From NCBI RefSeq assembly GCF_016522075.1, contig NZ_JAEHFW010000001.1, forward strand, positions 1,612,001 through 1,676,000: 64,000 nt of DNA. Direction: 5' to 3'. The position numbers were made by a program, and so were the translations under genes. Positions 26,888 to 36,564 of this stretch are shown one piece after another. Source of the DNA: Mucilaginibacter segetis. GTDB taxonomy: Bacteria; Bacteroidota; Bacteroidia; Sphingobacteriales; Sphingobacteriaceae. Numbering within the stretch: position 1 is the first letter of the stretch; each line of letters begins with the position of its first letter. Below the pieces are notes generated by a model. The model made no database searches. It was not told the DNA's origin and saw only the letters and a program-made list of their open reading frames with translations.

Positions 26888-28090
26888 TTATGGCTGCGGA
26901 TTATATTGATACACTACCTCGTAGGGTTGATTACGCCATTTGGATGATACCTGACCAATATGCAGATCTTCCTTCTGAGGAGTAGGTTCGCAAAAAGAAT
27001 AAAAATTACCTTTATAATTTAATGATGTGCCTATAGGTTTTGTAAACTGAACGGCCATGGTGATATGACTCGAATAAAGTACGGCTATCATAGGTAAATT
27101 ATAAATCTCCTTTACCAGGTAAAAAAACAATGCAGCCCTGTCGTCACAATCGCTGTATTTTGCAAACAAGGTTTCTTCGGGTGATAAACGCTTTTCTTTT
27201 CCGTAATTACCTTCATCATCTTCATACAAAAAAGCCGACCGGGTAAAATGCATTAAATAATCAACACCTTTTACGGGTGTCATTCCTTTTAAATTCCTTT
27301 TTAGTAATGGAATTAGCGAGGCATAAGTTTCCCTGCTAAGTGGAATATTAAAATAGGTGCCAAAATCAACCACCGGATAATTAGCAAAAATGGTTTCAAC
27401 ATCAGGATTAAGCTTAATGTTAAAATTATAGGTTTTATGGTGATATGTAAATTGTAATTCCTTATCGGTATACGCTTCGGGTTTAAAGTCAGGCATTTTA
27501 GTGACCTGATATGAAAAAGCTTTGCCCTTGTCTGCAATTATAACACTTATCGGCTCCGGGCGATCCTGATTAATATTATATCCCGGATAATCATGATAAT
27601 TTAAACAAATGTACTTTTTACCTTCTATCATAAAATAGGGGATATCTGAAACATCCTCATTATTTAATACATAAAATATTACTTTATCTTTTGTTAATGC
27701 TAAACGAGCATCATATCCTGACTTTCCTAATAAAAACCATTTATATAAAGTGTAACGCCCGTAATTATCAGCTTTGGGACTAAGTTGTTGAGCTGTTTTG
27801 CGAATGAGTTGATAAAAAAGCCAATCATTTAACTCATGCCTTACTTTATAAGCAATTAATGAATCAATTAAAGGCCGGTAGTTTACTATATTTGCCGTAT
27901 TATAAAACGCTGAAGTAACTTCTGATGTTAACAATTTTGGCACATCAATTAAGAAAGCCTGATCAACCTCACTGTTAAATGTGCCATCGTAAAATTCAAA
28001 ACATATTCTTTGCTCATTATCACGCCCATATAAATTATAGGTGATAACAGTAAAAAATAAGATATAATATATTTTACGGATATAGATCAT
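26888..28090 (-). CDS. Periplasmic protein with transglutaminase-like cysteine motif
   Basis: 400 residues with an N-terminal hydrophobic signal (about 6-22). Near the C-terminus KYSDCDDRAALFFYLV and SHITMAVQF resemble the Cys and His regions of transglutaminase-like (cysteine protease fold) proteins. The rest shows beta-rich repeats and no known domain. Function unknown; peptidase or peptide-crosslinking activity is possible but unproven. Monocistronic, between a PAS kinase and a divergent nitroreductase. Confidence 0.7.
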   Translation of the reverse strand: MIYIRKIYYILFFTVITYNLYGRDNEQRICFEFYDGTFNSEVDQAFLIDVPKLLTSEVTSAFYNTANIVNYRPLIDSLIAYKVRHELNDWLFYQLIRKTAQQLSPKADNYGRYTLYKWFLLGKSGYDARLALTKDKVIFYVLNNEDVSDIPYFMIEGKKYICLNYHDYPGYNINQDRPEPISVIIADKGKAFSYQVTKMPDFKPEAYTDKELQFTYHHKTYNFNIKLNPDVETIFANYPVVDFGTYFNIPLSRETYASLIPLLKRNLKGMTPVKGVDYLMHFTRSAFLYEDDEGNYGKEKRLSPEETLFAKYSDCDDRAALFFYLVKEIYNLPMIAVLYSSHITMAVQFTKPIGTSLNYKGNFYSFCEPTPQKEDLHIGQVSSKWRNQPYEVVYQYNPQP

Positions 28091-28271
28091 ACACTGGTTA
28101 ATGTAAATTTACATATAATTTACAATTTAATAACATTAAATTAACATGAAATGTTGATGTATAATACACGTAAATTTAACGTTGGAAACAATAGGCTAAA
28201 CCTATTTTAAAGTATTTAATAGGCGTTATTTACAACATTTGCCTATTTTCGCACTTAAAATATATACAACA

Positions 28272-28850
28272 ATGGAAAACAATTTCTCTGCAATTGCGAA
28301 TACAATAAAAAACCGTCGTACTGTTAAAACGAGTATGATGAATGGTAATAAAATACCTAATGGTCATATTGCCTCTATATTAGAACTTGCCGATTGGGCA
28401 CCTACACACGGATTAACTGAACCATGGCGTTTTGTGGTATACGCAAAACCGGATGAGTTTTGTAAACAACATGCAGAATTATACAAACAATATACACCTG
28501 AGGAGTCGTTTAATCCAACAACGTATAATAACCTTAGCAACATGGGTAGCAATGTTTCACATATAATAATACCGATCATGAAACGCGGCGATTTGCCAAA
28601 AATTCCTGCTTTTGAAGAAATTGCAGCTGCTTCATGTGCGATACAAAATTTACTATTAGGTGCAACGGCATTAAATATTGCATCATTTTGGAGTACAGGC
28701 GGGATGGCCTTAAAACCAGCCATGGCTGACTTTTTTAAATTACACGATGAGGATAAAATAATGGGAATACTTTATTTAGGATACACTGAGGAACATTTGG
28801 AAGGCAGACGTAAAATTCCTGTTGAAGATAAAATCGTCTGGAATCAATAA
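28272..28850 (+). CDS. Nitroreductase-family flavoprotein
   Basis: 192 residues from the ATG at 28272 (an upstream in-frame start at 28239 would add an unlikely extension over the promoter). Family marks: IKNRRTVKTSM near the N-terminus (FMN phosphate binding), ADWAPTHGLTEPWRF, and the C-terminal MGILYLGYTEEHLEGRRK. Expected NAD(P)H-dependent FMN oxidoreductase of broad substrate range. Confidence 0.9.
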   Translation: MENNFSAIANTIKNRRTVKTSMMNGNKIPNGHIASILELADWAPTHGLTEPWRFVVYAKPDEFCKQHAELYKQYTPEESFNPTTYNNLSNMGSNVSHIIIPIMKRGDLPKIPAFEEIAAASCAIQNLLLGATALNIASFWSTGGMALKPAMADFFKLHDEDKIMGILYLGYTEEHLEGRRKIPVEDKIVWNQ

Positions 28851-28960
28851 GAAATTGACTTTAGATTTAATTCATTTCTAATAGAATTACTTTTATAGAA
28901 ATTTATTTTCATAAAAATACATTATTATATTGCTGTGACGATAATATATATAGCATTATT

Positions 28961-28968
28961 TATATTTG
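28961..28968 (+). promoter_or_regulatory. -7 box for the transpeptidase gene at 29042
   Basis: TATATTTG, 73 nt before the ATG; the -33 element is not clear. Confidence 0.4.
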
Positions 28969-29041
28969 TATATCACAATTAACACCCATACCAAAGCCTG
29001 TTAACCTTTTTATTTAAGTTATTAATTAAATTCGGAGAATT

Positions 29042-29854
29042 ATGAGAAAGAATCTGTGGTGGATATTTAGCACATTATTGTTGTTTGCTGTAACAGTTAT
29101 AAGTTGGAGACCGGCAAGTAATAGTGATATAATTAATACAAATACTAAATCATCAGTAACTGTAAATGGTAAACTTACTGCCAAGGAATTATTTGAACAA
29201 TATGTTTCCGATATCTATCAAACAGCTAACTTACAACAGGCAGGCCTTAATTTAGCCGTATTTCAAAAAGCGGTTACAGGATATACCAATCTTAAATTAA
29301 GTAATAAATTAGATCAAAATAGTTCAATTATTACAGTTGTTGATTTTACAAAATCAAGCAAAATTAAACGCATGTGGATAATTGATATGCTTAACAAACA
29401 TTTGATATTAAATACCTGGGTTGCACACGGACAGGGTAGTGGTGGTGATATTGCTAAAGAATTTTCTAACAATAATGAATCGCACCAAAGTAGCTTAGGT
29501 TTTTATTTAACCAACGAGGTCTATTTTGGTAAACATGGCCGTTCATTACGTTTAGATGGACTTGATGCAGGAATAAATAGTTCTGCCAGAGCACGTGGCA
29601 TTGTTATTCATGCAGCTGACTATGTTAGTCAAAGTGCTATAAACCAATTAGGACGTTTAGGACGTAGTTTTGGTTGCCCTGCGGTTTCTCCCGAGGTATC
29701 AGAAACCGTAATTAACACCATTAAAGGCAAAAATATGTTTTTTATAAATGGTAACGATGTTAATTACGATTCTAAATATCTTGATGAAACGGAAGCTGCT
29801 AATTATATAGCAGATGTTTTAAAACCTGCTGATAATTCAATTGCTAAACTTTAG
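29042..29854 (+). CDS. Murein L,D-transpeptidase catalytic-domain protein (YkuD-like)
   Basis: 270 residues with an N-terminal hydrophobic anchor or signal (about 5-22). The catalytic region RGIVIHAADYVSQ ... GRSFGCPAVS gives the His and the SxGCPxV cysteine motif of this transpeptidase subfamily. It probably forms or edits 3-3 crosslinks or attaches proteins to peptidoglycan in the periplasm. Convergent with a second, larger L,D-transpeptidase at 29880-31451. Confidence 0.88.
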   Translation: MRKNLWWIFSTLLLFAVTVISWRPASNSDIINTNTKSSVTVNGKLTAKELFEQYVSDIYQTANLQQAGLNLAVFQKAVTGYTNLKLSNKLDQNSSIITVVDFTKSSKIKRMWIIDMLNKHLILNTWVAHGQGSGGDIAKEFSNNNESHQSSLGFYLTNEVYFGKHGRSLRLDGLDAGINSSARARGIVIHAADYVSQSAINQLGRLGRSFGCPAVSPEVSETVINTIKGKNMFFINGNDVNYDSKYLDETEAANYIADVLKPADNSIAKL

Positions 29855-29879
29855 TTTACATTAACTTATTTTTATAAAA

Positions 29880-31451
29880 TTATAAATTCCCGGCAAGTTG
29901 ATCTGCCGGGTTTTTTTTGTTCATTATTTTTTGCATGTGTGCATATAGTACAATATCTAATCCGTAAACGTCCGGGCGAAATTGAATTGTGCCATTTTCA
30001 TCTTCCCAACATGTCATATAGGTAATATATATTGGTGTTTTATTTGGTAAAGCTATAGTAGTAGGATCGGGGTTATCTTCTCCCATATCCTTAACTATCG
30101 TCTCATATTTAGAAGTGTTTCCAAATAACTCGTGTGCTAATCCCTGTGGGTTGCCTAAACGCACACATCCATGACTTACAGCCCGCATACTATTGTCGAA
30201 TGCTGCTTTTGCAGGTGTATCATGCAGGTATACACTGCTTTGATTATTGAAGAGGAATTTTATTTTACCCAAAGCATTATCGTTTCCCGGGCGTTGTTTA
30301 AAGCTATATTCATCTTTATTTACTGATGACCAATCAACAGTCTCCGGATTTTCTATTACTTCACCATCTTTATAGGCGTCTATATTATTATTTGCTAAGT
30401 AATATCTGTCATTTGCGGCATGTACAATAATTTCCTTACTGGCTATACTTTGCGGTATGTTCCATACCGGATTGACCTGTACACTATGGATAACACTATT
30501 CAATTGAGGCGTTTCTCTGCTGAAAGGACGATCTACTTTATCGCTTTCATCATATTCTACAAGAGTATTGGTTTTATCAATATTACGTCCCTCACCAACA
30601 CAAACTTTCATGTTTAAAACTGAGTGTCCGTTATCCATTACATCAAGCCTGTAGTCAGGGATATTTACCACAACAAATTTACTGGCTGTAGGCTTGTTTT
30701 TCCATCTAAGCCTTTCCATATTAACAACTAAATACCGGGCGGTTTCTTTAACTGTCATACCTTTTGCTTGTCCACCATCGGTAAGCATTTTTTGCAGAGC
30801 CAGATATTGGGGATCCTTAGGTTGTATACTATCTAAATAATGTTTTATATCCGCCGTATGAAATATTTGTGACATTGATGCACTATCAGGTCGTTTAGTT
30901 TCTGTATAATACCTCGCATATATTCTTCTGGGGCTAACAATACCAAATTGCATGGCATTGGAATAGTTTATTAAAGAGTTGGCTGATAATAGTTCCAGCA
31001 TTGCCAAATCATGGTATGCTTCATCTAAGGTTTTTATTGCTTTTTTATCCTGAAATTTCTTTTGTAAGGCTTCTATCTCATCGGCTTGAAAAAGCTCCGG
31101 TTCAAGACCATGTTGGGTAACTTTATAAAAATAATCTGAACTTAAATCAATTTTGTTTTTAAGTATATGATCGATTGATAAAACCGGATCAAATCCGTTT
31201 TGAGTGTAAAATGCAGTGATTAATTTAGGGTTAGCCAGATTGTCCTTTTGCTCAGCTAATACTTTTTCAAACACCGCTGCGAATTCATCGGGAGTGGCGC
31301 TTTTAAAAACCTTATTTTTAGTTTCCTGAAACAATTGCTTGCCCATATCTGAGCGGCTTTTTTTACAGCTCTGAAAGGTAAGTGTAATTGTAAATATTGA
31401 AATTAACAATAAAGCAATTGTAATTTTCTTTGATGTATGTTTTGATATCAT
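29880..31451 (-). CDS. L,D-transpeptidase, YcbB/LdtD type, lipoprotein
   Basis: 523 residues. Lipoprotein signal with lipobox FQSC at residues about 26-29. The C-terminal YkuD domain spans about 260-470: NIPDYRLDVMDNG, and SHGCVRLGNPQGLAHELF with the catalytic Cys. The central 60-240 region matches the large scaffold domain of LdtD-type enzymes. Forms 3-3 crosslinks in peptidoglycan. Its last codons contain the terminator hairpin of the opposite gene (29889-29918), whose T-run reads as Lys-Lys on this strand. Confidence 0.92.
   Translation of the reverse strand: MISKHTSKKITIALLLISIFTITLTFQSCKKSRSDMGKQLFQETKNKVFKSATPDEFAAVFEKVLAEQKDNLANPKLITAFYTQNGFDPVLSIDHILKNKIDLSSDYFYKVTQHGLEPELFQADEIEALQKKFQDKKAIKTLDEAYHDLAMLELLSANSLINYSNAMQFGIVSPRRIYARYYTETKRPDSASMSQIFHTADIKHYLDSIQPKDPQYLALQKMLTDGGQAKGMTVKETARYLVVNMERLRWKNKPTASKFVVVNIPDYRLDVMDNGHSVLNMKVCVGEGRNIDKTNTLVEYDESDKVDRPFSRETPQLNSVIHSVQVNPVWNIPQSIASKEIIVHAANDRYYLANNNIDAYKDGEVIENPETVDWSSVNKDEYSFKQRPGNDNALGKIKFLFNNQSSVYLHDTPAKAAFDNSMRAVSHGCVRLGNPQGLAHELFGNTSKYETIVKDMGEDNPDPTTIALPNKTPIYITYMTCWEDENGTIQFRPDVYGLDIVLYAHMQKIMNKKNPADQLAGNL
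29889..29918 (+). terminator. Intrinsic terminator for 29042 gene, inside the convergent CDS
   Basis: CCCGGCA / TGCCGGG stem, 8-nt loop, 8 T. It lies within the last codons of the opposite-strand transpeptidase. Confidence 0.85.
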
Positions 31452-31564
31452 ATTGAATTTTAAAATATTTTTAAATTATAATACAATCCCCATACCACTA
31501 AAAAATCGTATTGCACGTTACAGGTAATATAAGTTGATTGATTACAAGTTTTTATATTTACAAA

Positions 31565-32095
31565 ATGGAAAAAAGCAAACTTTCTGAGCGATGGTTAAGG
31601 GGGCCTTTACCAAGTATCCCTGCTCTTTTACAACCAATAGCACATGCTTTATTACAAGCTAAAGATGAGGTAAATAGCATAATGAAAGACTTTCCAGAAG
31701 AACTTTTATGGCTTCAAGTTGCCGGACTAGCTTCTCCGGCATTTCATTTACAACATATGAAAGGTGTAATTGACAGGTTATTTACCTATGCAATGGAAAG
31801 CCAATTAAATTACGACCAGCTAACTTATTTAGCAGAAGAAGGAAAACCGACTACAAAACTATACACTTTAAGCCTTTTAATAAAATCTTTCAATGATCAA
31901 ATTGATACAGCGATTAAAGAGTTAAGCAATGTAGATGAAAACACATTAACAAAACATTGTGAAGTAGGACGCAAAAAGTTGCCCTCAACTGCTATCGGGC
32001 TGTATGTGCATGCAGCTGAACATATTATGCGACATGTGGGTCAGTTGTTGGTTACCGTAAAAATATCGCGCGAAATGAATACGATTAGCTTATAA
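31565..32095 (+). CDS. DinB-family protein
   Basis: 176 residues from the ATG at 31565 (in-frame start at 31538 also exists). Four-helix DinB fold with metal-ligand histidines spaced as in the family: FHLQHMKGVIDRLF, and C-terminal HAAEHIMRHVGQLL. DinB-like proteins are metal-dependent, some act as thiol-dependent transferases or in stress; the role here is unknown. Its 3' end overlaps the convergent HAD gene by 11 nt. Confidence 0.82.
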   Translation: MEKSKLSERWLRGPLPSIPALLQPIAHALLQAKDEVNSIMKDFPEELLWLQVAGLASPAFHLQHMKGVIDRLFTYAMESQLNYDQLTYLAEEGKPTTKLYTLSLLIKSFNDQIDTAIKELSNVDENTLTKHCEVGRKKLPSTAIGLYVHAAEHIMRHVGQLLVTVKISREMNTISL

Positions 32096-32714
32096 TATTA
32101 ATTATAGAATTATAACTGGCGCTTCTATAGGTTACAGACGCATTAACGTGCATATCTTTGGGATCAAATAAAAAAGTATCAATACCCAACTCATTAGCCG
32201 CTTTTATTTCAGACTGCGGATCATCACCTATTACCAGTACATCATTTATTGTATAATGGTTTTCCTTTATTATTTTAAAAAATACATCTTTTTTAGTTTC
32301 AGTAGACTGTTCAGGATCAACTATATATATTCCTTTAAAATCAGCCTCAATACCTAACATCTTCACTTTACTCGTTTGTAATTTTGTAAAGCCGGTTGTA
32401 ACCAAATACTTGTCAATGTTAATAGATTGTAAAGTTGCGTATTGTTCATATGGTACCATTGGCTCGTTAAAAGTGATATTCTTAAGTAATTCAATTCCTT
32501 TTGCTGTTAATTCCGCGCCGAAACCAAACTCATCCGCTACGTGCTGATAGGGGCGACGTGTAAGTTCATCTTTTGCTTTTGTGATACCATGTCTGCTTTC
32601 TTCCGGCAGTTCTTCATCTATCAGCTGAAACAAACGTCCGAATAGTTTATCTGCAATGGAGCTTACCGGATAAATGGTATTATCTAAATCCAGGATCAAT
32701 ACACGTTTTTTCAT
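32085..32714 (-). CDS. HAD-superfamily hydrolase
   Basis: 209 residues. HAD motif I LILDLDNTIYP (nucleophile Asp in DxDxT), motif II VTTGFTK, and motif IV VLVIGDDPQSEIKAANE. The cap region is about 80 residues, in line with subfamily I. A phosphatase of unknown substrate. It starts 13 nt after the MFS gene and closes the aromatic operon block, probably as the last gene. Confidence 0.9.
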   Translation of the reverse strand: MKKRVLILDLDNTIYPVSSIADKLFGRLFQLIDEELPEESRHGITKAKDELTRRPYQHVADEFGFGAELTAKGIELLKNITFNEPMVPYEQYATLQSINIDKYLVTTGFTKLQTSKVKMLGIEADFKGIYIVDPEQSTETKKDVFFKIIKENHYTINDVLVIGDDPQSEIKAANELGIDTFLFDPKDMHVNASVTYRSASYNSIINIIS

Positions 32715-32727
32715 CTTATGTTAAATG

Positions 32728-33981
32728 TTATATTATAGCTAACTCAGCATTTTCATTAAGTGCATCCATTAGCCTTTTATCATTGTTTCTGAAACGGTAC
32801 ATTATAATTAATCCCCCGGTTACTATTAGGCAAATTGCACCGAGTAACCACCAAAGTAATTTAAAATCACCGTAAACAATTACCTGACTACCTAAAGCAG
32901 GTGCTATTACCTGCGCTGTAGACCAGGATATGGTATATAGCGCAGCATACTGCCCCCGGTTATTATTATTGCTTCGTGCTATCCAATAAGAATTCATAAA
33001 AGGCATACTCACCATTTCACCCATAGTAATTACAACTACTACTATAACGCCTGCAAAAGCAGACGGAGGTAATACATTAAGCAGCACAAAGCCAAAGCCG
33101 GTAATTATAACACCATATGTAATGTAGATGAGCGTGTGTTTTTTGCCTTCCAGATAATTGATAAGTACCATCTCCACTAAGGCTATTAATAAGCCGTTAA
33201 GCGCAAGTAAAAACCCTATAAACCGTACATTAAAATGCCATTTTAATTTATAAAACACAGGTTCCATAATAAAAAACTGAAAAAAGCATATACTGAACAA
33301 GGTGATAAGAAATATAAACAGTAGATATACCTTGTCTTTGTATGCGGAGGAAAGAATAACAACTTCTTTATTATTATCAGAAGGTTTAGGAGTGCCGGAG
33401 CGGGGGATAAGTTTTAATAACAATAATCCCGCAAAAATATTGGTACAACCATCAACCCAGAATAATAAATGGTAATTAAATGATGCTAAAAAACCGCCTA
33501 ACGCGGCACCCACCGCCCATCCTAAATTTACTGCCAGCCGGTGTAAAGAGTACGAACGTGTTTTGTTTTTCGGGGCACTATAATGAGCTATAGCTGTTGA
33601 ATTTGCGGGGCGAAATGCCTCATTACAGAAACTCAGCACAAAAGTTCCTATACCAAGAGTGATAAAAGTATGCTGATAACCAACTAAAATAAACATTAAG
33701 CCACCGCTTATTAATGCAATGGCTTGTACATCATAAAAACCGAATTTATCGGTTAGTTTGCCACCCGTAAAGGCACCAATAATGGAACCCAAACCAAATA
33801 AGGCCATAATATAACCTGCCTGTACCACCGTGAAATGCAATTGGTTGATACAGTAAATTGTCATGAAGGGGACAACCATAGTGCCGCTACGGTTAATGAG
33901 CATCACAATACTTAAATACCAGTTGTTTATTGATAAACCACTATAGGCATTTTTGTAAATTTTAATAACAGAGGATTGCAT
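32728..33981 (-). CDS. MFS transporter
   Basis: About 417 residues from the ATG at 33981 (MQSSVIKIYKNAYSGLS...); an ATG at 34035 would add 18 hydrophobic residues. About twelve membrane segments. The major facilitator signature between segments 2 and 3 is GGKLTDKFGFYDV. The N-terminal MLINRSGTMVVPFMTIY and the loop AHYSAPKNKTRSYSLHRLAVNLGWAVG are typical of a Bacteroidetes drug/metabolite:H+ subgroup. Substrate unknown. It lies downstream of aroC with a hairpin between. Confidence 0.9.
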   Translation of the reverse strand: MQSSVIKIYKNAYSGLSINNWYLSIVMLINRSGTMVVPFMTIYCINQLHFTVVQAGYIMALFGLGSIIGAFTGGKLTDKFGFYDVQAIALISGGLMFILVGYQHTFITLGIGTFVLSFCNEAFRPANSTAIAHYSAPKNKTRSYSLHRLAVNLGWAVGAALGGFLASFNYHLLFWVDGCTNIFAGLLLLKLIPRSGTPKPSDNNKEVVILSSAYKDKVYLLFIFLITLFSICFFQFFIMEPVFYKLKWHFNVRFIGFLLALNGLLIALVEMVLINYLEGKKHTLIYITYGVIITGFGFVLLNVLPPSAFAGVIVVVVITMGEMVSMPFMNSYWIARSNNNNRGQYAALYTISWSTAQVIAPALGSQVIVYGDFKLLWWLLGAICLIVTGGLIIMYRFRNNDKRLMDALNENAELAII

Positions 33982-34053
33982 GGCCAGCAAAAATAAAAGC
34001 ACTCGTAAATATCTATCGAATATTATCGAAAACAAGAAATTAATTATAATACC

Positions 34054-34086
34054 AAACGCAAAGTAAGCTATGCCAACTTTGCGTTT
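34054..34086 (-). repeat. Hairpin over the aroC stop codon
   Basis: AAACGCAAAGT / ACTTTGCGTTT, a perfect 11-bp stem with an 11-nt loop that includes the aroC stop. No U-run follows on the minus strand, so it may be an RNA processing or stability element between aroC and the MFS gene rather than a full terminator. Confidence 0.55.
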
Positions 34087-35162
34087 CTGTTTCTTAACCA
34101 GTGGTCAGCTATAACCAATGCCGCCATGGCTTCAACAATGGGGACGGCACGCGGCACTACACATGGATCGTGCCGGCCCTTACCAGATATTTCTGCGGAA
34201 TTTCCCTGACTATCAATAGTTGCCTGATTGTGCATTATAGTAGCTACCGGTTTAAACGCAACCCTAAATTCAATAGGCATTCCGTTACTTATTCCTCCCT
34301 GGATGCCTCCTGAAAAATTAGTGCGTGTTTGAATATTACCGTCACTGTCTTTTATAAAAATATCATTATGCTCTGACCCCCGCATTTCGCTGCCGGTAAA
34401 GCCCGAACCAAACTCAAAACCATGTACAGCATTAATACTGAGCATGGCTTTGCCTAATTCAGCATGCAGCTTATCAAATACAGGTTCACCCAAACCAACC
34501 GGACAATTTTTTATATAACAACTTACCTTACCGCCAACAGTATCGCCCTGTTTTCGTATGTCATCAATAAAATTGATCATTTCTTCGGCAGTTGCGGGAT
34601 CAGCGCATCGTACAATATTTTTTTCGCGCGCAGTTAAAAAATCATTTGCATCATCAATAATTACGTTAGGCGCGTTTATTTTCCCTACACTGCTAACGTG
34701 CGCTAATATTTCAATTCCGGCAGTTTTTAATAAAAGTTTAGCTAACCCTCCGGCTGCTACACGTGCAGCTGTTTCGCGGGCCGATGAGCGGCCGCCGCCA
34801 CGATAATCACGAATACCGTATTTAGTTTGATAGGTGTAATCGGCGTGTGATGGCCGGAAGACATCCACATTGTGTGAGTAATCTTTGGAACGCTGATCTT
34901 CGTTCGGTATCATCATAGCGATAGGAGTACCGGTCGTCTTTCCTTCAAAAGTACCCGAAAGAATTTTTACCGTATCACTCTCTTTACGCTGAGTAGTAAT
35001 TTTTGATTGACCGGGTTTACGCTTATCCAACTCCGCCTGTATATAATTTATGTCGATATCCAGTCCTGCTGGGCATCCATCAATTATTACACCGATAGCT
35101 TCGCCATGCGATTCGCCAAAAGTTGTTATTCTGAATAACTGACCGAATGAATTACCTGCCAT
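34068..35162 (-). CDS. aroC: Chorismate synthase
   Basis: 364 residues, the usual length. Signatures: [18 protein letters not shown] near the N-terminus, [19 protein letters not shown] at about residue 120, and [19 protein letters not shown] near the end. It converts EPSP to chorismate with reduced FMN. Downstream of aroA (80 nt gap) in the pheA-led operon. Confidence 0.97.
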   Translation of the reverse strand: MAGNSFGQLFRITTFGESHGEAIGVIIDGCPAGLDIDINYIQAELDKRKPGQSKITTQRKESDTVKILSGTFEGKTTGTPIAMMIPNEDQRSKDYSHNVDVFRPSHADYTYQTKYGIRDYRGGGRSSARETAARVAAGGLAKLLLKTAGIEILAHVSSVGKINAPNVIIDDANDFLTAREKNIVRCADPATAEEMINFIDDIRKQGDTVGGKVSCYIKNCPVGLGEPVFDKLHAELGKAMLSINAVHGFEFGSGFTGSEMRGSEHNDIFIKDSDGNIQTRTNFSGGIQGGISNGMPIEFRVAFKPVATIMHNQATIDSQGNSAEISGKGRHDPCVVPRAVPIVEAMAALVIADHWLRNRNAKLA

Positions 35163-35242
35163 AAATATTTGCTTAAACCCCTATAAGTTGAGGAGCGATC
35201 ATAAACTTATTAATTATTATTACACTAAAAAAACACGACCTT

Positions 35243-36556
35243 TTAGTTATGCTGATACTCGGGTTTAAATCCTGCTTTTTCAAGATCTTTCCAAAACGCA
35301 GGGTATGATTTCTCTACAACATCAGCATCCTCTATCTCAACCTTGTTAATTAGCATTGCCAAGGGCGCAAATGCCATTGCCATACGGTGGTCGTCGTAAG
35401 TGTTAATGAATATACTATCGGGTATAAACCTTTCACTACAATCGAGCTTGTAAACCTGTCCATTTTCTATCAGCTTAACGCCTATTTTAGCTAATTCTGT
35501 TTGCAAGGCTAAAACACGGTCAGTTTCCTTTATTTTTAAGGTCTCTAATCCGGTAAAACTTGCTTCATGACCTAAAGCCGCACACACTACAATTAGCGTT
35601 TGTGCAAGATCCGGACATGCTTTCATGTCGAATATTTTACGAATAACCGGTTTGGCTTCTTTGGTCAACTTTACCCCACCATCTTTAAATTGTGAGGTAA
35701 TACCAAAATTAGCCATAATCTCGGCGATAACACTATCACCCTGTAAACTGTACGGCGTAAGCCCAGGTAAAAATAATTCTGCCTCATCGCTTAAGGCTGC
35801 TATAGCATACCAATAAGATGCTGCACTCCAATCCGGTTCAATATGTAAAGAAGTTTCAGCAAAGTCCTGATGAGGTATAGAGATGATATTGTCTGTCCAG
35901 GTATGACGTATATTTGCCTGCCCTAACATTGCTAAGGTCATTTCCACATACGGACGAGAGGTTAACTCACTTTCTATATGCAATTCCAAACCAAAAGGCA
36001 GTTGGGCAGCGATGAGTAACAATGCAGTTATATACTGGCTGCTTATGTTACCTTTAATACTGATCTTACTAGTTAGCTGCTCGAAACTGCCTTTCAGTTT
36101 GATGGGAGGATATCCTTCTTTCTCTTCGTATTCAATATTGGCGCCCAGTTTTCTAAGTGCATTAACCAATATACCAATTGGTCTCTGCTTCATACGTTCA
36201 CTGCCTGTTAATATAATATCATTATCACTTATGGCATAATAAGCGGTTAAGAATCGCATAGCTGTTCCAGCAGGGCCAATATTTACTGTTTCCGTTTCCT
36301 GTTTGGCTTCAATAGCTTCTACTTCGTTTTTCTCGTCAGTTCCTATTACCACTTTTGGACTTTCTGAGCTGGTTCCTTTAAGAATTCCGGATAAAGTAAC
36401 TGTGTCCGCTGCATCTGAAACGTTTACTACCTTTACCTTACCATTACTTAATGCCTCAATGATAAGGGCACGATTACATTCGCTTTTCGATCCTGTTAAT
36501 TGTACAGTTCCTTTTACATTTCCATTGTGTTTGGAAAGTATAATACTATGCTTCAT
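35243..36556 (-). CDS. aroA: EPSP synthase (3-phosphoshikimate 1-carboxyvinyltransferase)
   Basis: 437 residues. Two-domain inside-out barrel: SKSECNRALIIEAL (phosphate binding), GPAGTAMRFLTAYYA, and the C-terminal KETDRVLALQTELAKIG and DDHRMAMAFAP motifs. GPAGTAMRF shows the family's G-A residue region. Transfers the enolpyruvyl group of PEP to shikimate-3-phosphate. 8 nt from the upstream DAHP synthase/chorismate mutase gene. Confidence 0.95.
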   Translation of the reverse strand: MKHSIILSKHNGNVKGTVQLTGSKSECNRALIIEALSNGKVKVVNVSDAADTVTLSGILKGTSSESPKVVIGTDEKNEVEAIEAKQETETVNIGPAGTAMRFLTAYYAISDNDIILTGSERMKQRPIGILVNALRKLGANIEYEEKEGYPPIKLKGSFEQLTSKISIKGNISSQYITALLLIAAQLPFGLELHIESELTSRPYVEMTLAMLGQANIRHTWTDNIISIPHQDFAETSLHIEPDWSAASYWYAIAALSDEAELFLPGLTPYSLQGDSVIAEIMANFGITSQFKDGGVKLTKEAKPVIRKIFDMKACPDLAQTLIVVCAALGHEASFTGLETLKIKETDRVLALQTELAKIGVKLIENGQVYKLDCSERFIPDSIFINTYDDHRMAMAFAPLAMLINKVEIEDADVVEKSYPAFWKDLEKAGFKPEYQHN

Positions 36557-36564
36557 TTTACCGA

